In this document: positions 63,777-64,000 of the stretch, piece by piece
Layout of the letters: the number at the start of each line of letters is the position of its first letter
Numbering within the stretch: the stretch's first letter is position 1
Origin: Croceicoccus sp. Ery15
Lineage (GTDB): Bacteria > Pseudomonadota > Alphaproteobacteria > Sphingomonadales > Sphingomonadaceae
Reading direction: 5' to 3'
Assembly (NCBI RefSeq): GCF_020985305.1
Contig: NZ_CP087588.1
Location: forward strand, 3,285,501 to 3,349,500
Length of the DNA: 64,000 bases
Position numbers and translations under genes: made by a program
The notes under the pieces: generated by a model
What the model was told of the DNA's origin: nothing
The model's input: the letters and a program-made list of their open reading frames with translations, nothing else
Database searches by the model: none

Positions 63777-64000
63777 GGCCGATCTCCTTGGCTTCGGGGG
63801 TGGAAGGTGTTGGGGACGGCGCGCGCAGCCAGAGCGGCGTGGCGCGTCCGATGACGGCGGAGGCCGGCAGCGGGCCGAAATAGCGGCCGTCCAGACTGTC
63901 GGGATGAGCGGGATTGAGCAGCAGCAGCTCGTCCGGCCGCAGGGTGCGGCATCCCTGCCAGACCGGCAGCGGACGGCCCTGGCCGTCACGCGCGCGGGCG
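63757..64000 (-). CDS. traF: S26-family conjugative signal peptidase (TraF-like), C-terminal part
   Basis: The last 80 residues of a gene that continues beyond the right edge. The translation GRPLPVWQGCRTLRPDELLL then PAHPDSLDGRYFGPLPASAV and IGRATPLWLRAPS matches the end of TraF/S26 signal peptidases, where D-S-x-D-G-R-Y-F-G-x-x-P is conserved. TraF processes pilin precursors such as TrbC. It ends inside the start of the DUF736 gene (20-bp overlap). Confidence 0.72.
   Translation of the reverse strand, partial: ARARDGQGRPLPVWQGCRTLRPDELLLLNPAHPDSLDGRYFGPLPASAVIGRATPLWLRAPSPTPSTPEAKEIGHASEYL

Larger units (their letters stand above)
34144..64000. mobile_element. Integrative conjugative element (left part; continues beyond window)
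   Basis: From the tRNA-Gly fragment and integrase at the left to the window edge, the region holds an integrase, an RND efflux cargo module, a full trb mating-pair operon, the traG coupling protein, a relaxase and processing proteins, plus a PHP/ATPase cargo pair. The gene order traG-(CopG)-trbBCDEJKLFGI is that of Tn4371-like elements of Proteobacteria. The right end with the complete tRNA is outside the window, so total size is unknown. Confidence 0.85.

Noticed and set aside
62202..63854. 550-codon plus-strand frame across relaxase start, transglycosylase and DUF736
   Set aside because: It crosses several minus-strand genes and their intergenic DNA; no family resemblance.

Overview
The window is GC-rich DNA of the kind seen in Sphingomonadales (Alphaproteobacteria). 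This is an inference from gene order and protein families, such as a UPF0262 / GH25-like / dcd neighbourhood, a YghU-type GST and a Tn4371-like trb/tra conjugation module, not a database result. It splits into a chromosomal part (1 to about 34143) and an integrated conjugative element (about 34144 to beyond the right edge).

Chromosome. A molybdate importer (modA partial, modB, modC; 1-2080) is followed by a surface-polysaccharide locus (2142 to about 17623). The locus has UDP-glucuronate 4-epimerase and UDP-glucose dehydrogenase, the dTDP-rhamnose genes rfbACDB, a rhamnosyltransferase-like protein, two glycosyltransferases alternating with two sulfotransferases, and a Wzx-type flippase. An IS21-family element (14247-16750) closes it, with two different truncated genes on its sides: an ExoV-like pyruvyltransferase (only the first ~70 residues) and an undecaprenyl-phosphate sugar transferase that has lost its catalytic domain. 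Next come relics of methylcrotonyl-CoA carboxylase beta and alpha genes around an intact SnoaL-like gene (17920-19894). Ordinary housekeeping genes follow: a mechanosensitive channel, two exported amidohydrolases, a membrane-fused spermidine-synthase-like protein, an NDUFA9-like protein, two GSTs, UPF0262, a GH25-like protein without its catalytic Glu, dcd, XdhC and MocA-like cofactor proteins, and PhoX.

Integrated element. Just after phoX lies a 3' fragment of tRNA-Gly(GCC), from anticodon loop to CCA, followed by a tyrosine integrase. This is the expected signature of an element integrated in the 3' half of a tRNA gene; the intact tRNA should lie to the right of the window. The integrase-side flank holds scraps of an integrase and of a PQQ-sugar-dehydrogenase. 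Then come an RND efflux operon (DUF2798, adaptor, pump, outer-membrane channel), a universal stress protein, a LysR regulator and an exclusion-like small protein. The transfer module is on the minus strand and reads TraF-like signal peptidase, DUF736, lytic transglycosylase, relaxase, (cargo), traG, CopG-like regulator, trbBCDEJKLFGI, DUF2274.

The most interesting part is the cargo between relaxase and traG: an 896-residue protein joining a PHP-type metal-dependent phosphoesterase domain to an SMC/ABC-like ATPase (resembling proteins called TrlF), divergent from a 218-residue protein of unknown function, in DNA visibly less GC-rich than the tra/trb genes. It is a candidate mobile defence or competition system. 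Regulatory structure in the element includes a repeated CTACGCTA-type motif before both traG and trbB, a terminator-like hairpin that holds the trbB ribosome-binding site, and four CGCACATTGC repeats before the relaxase (possible oriT).
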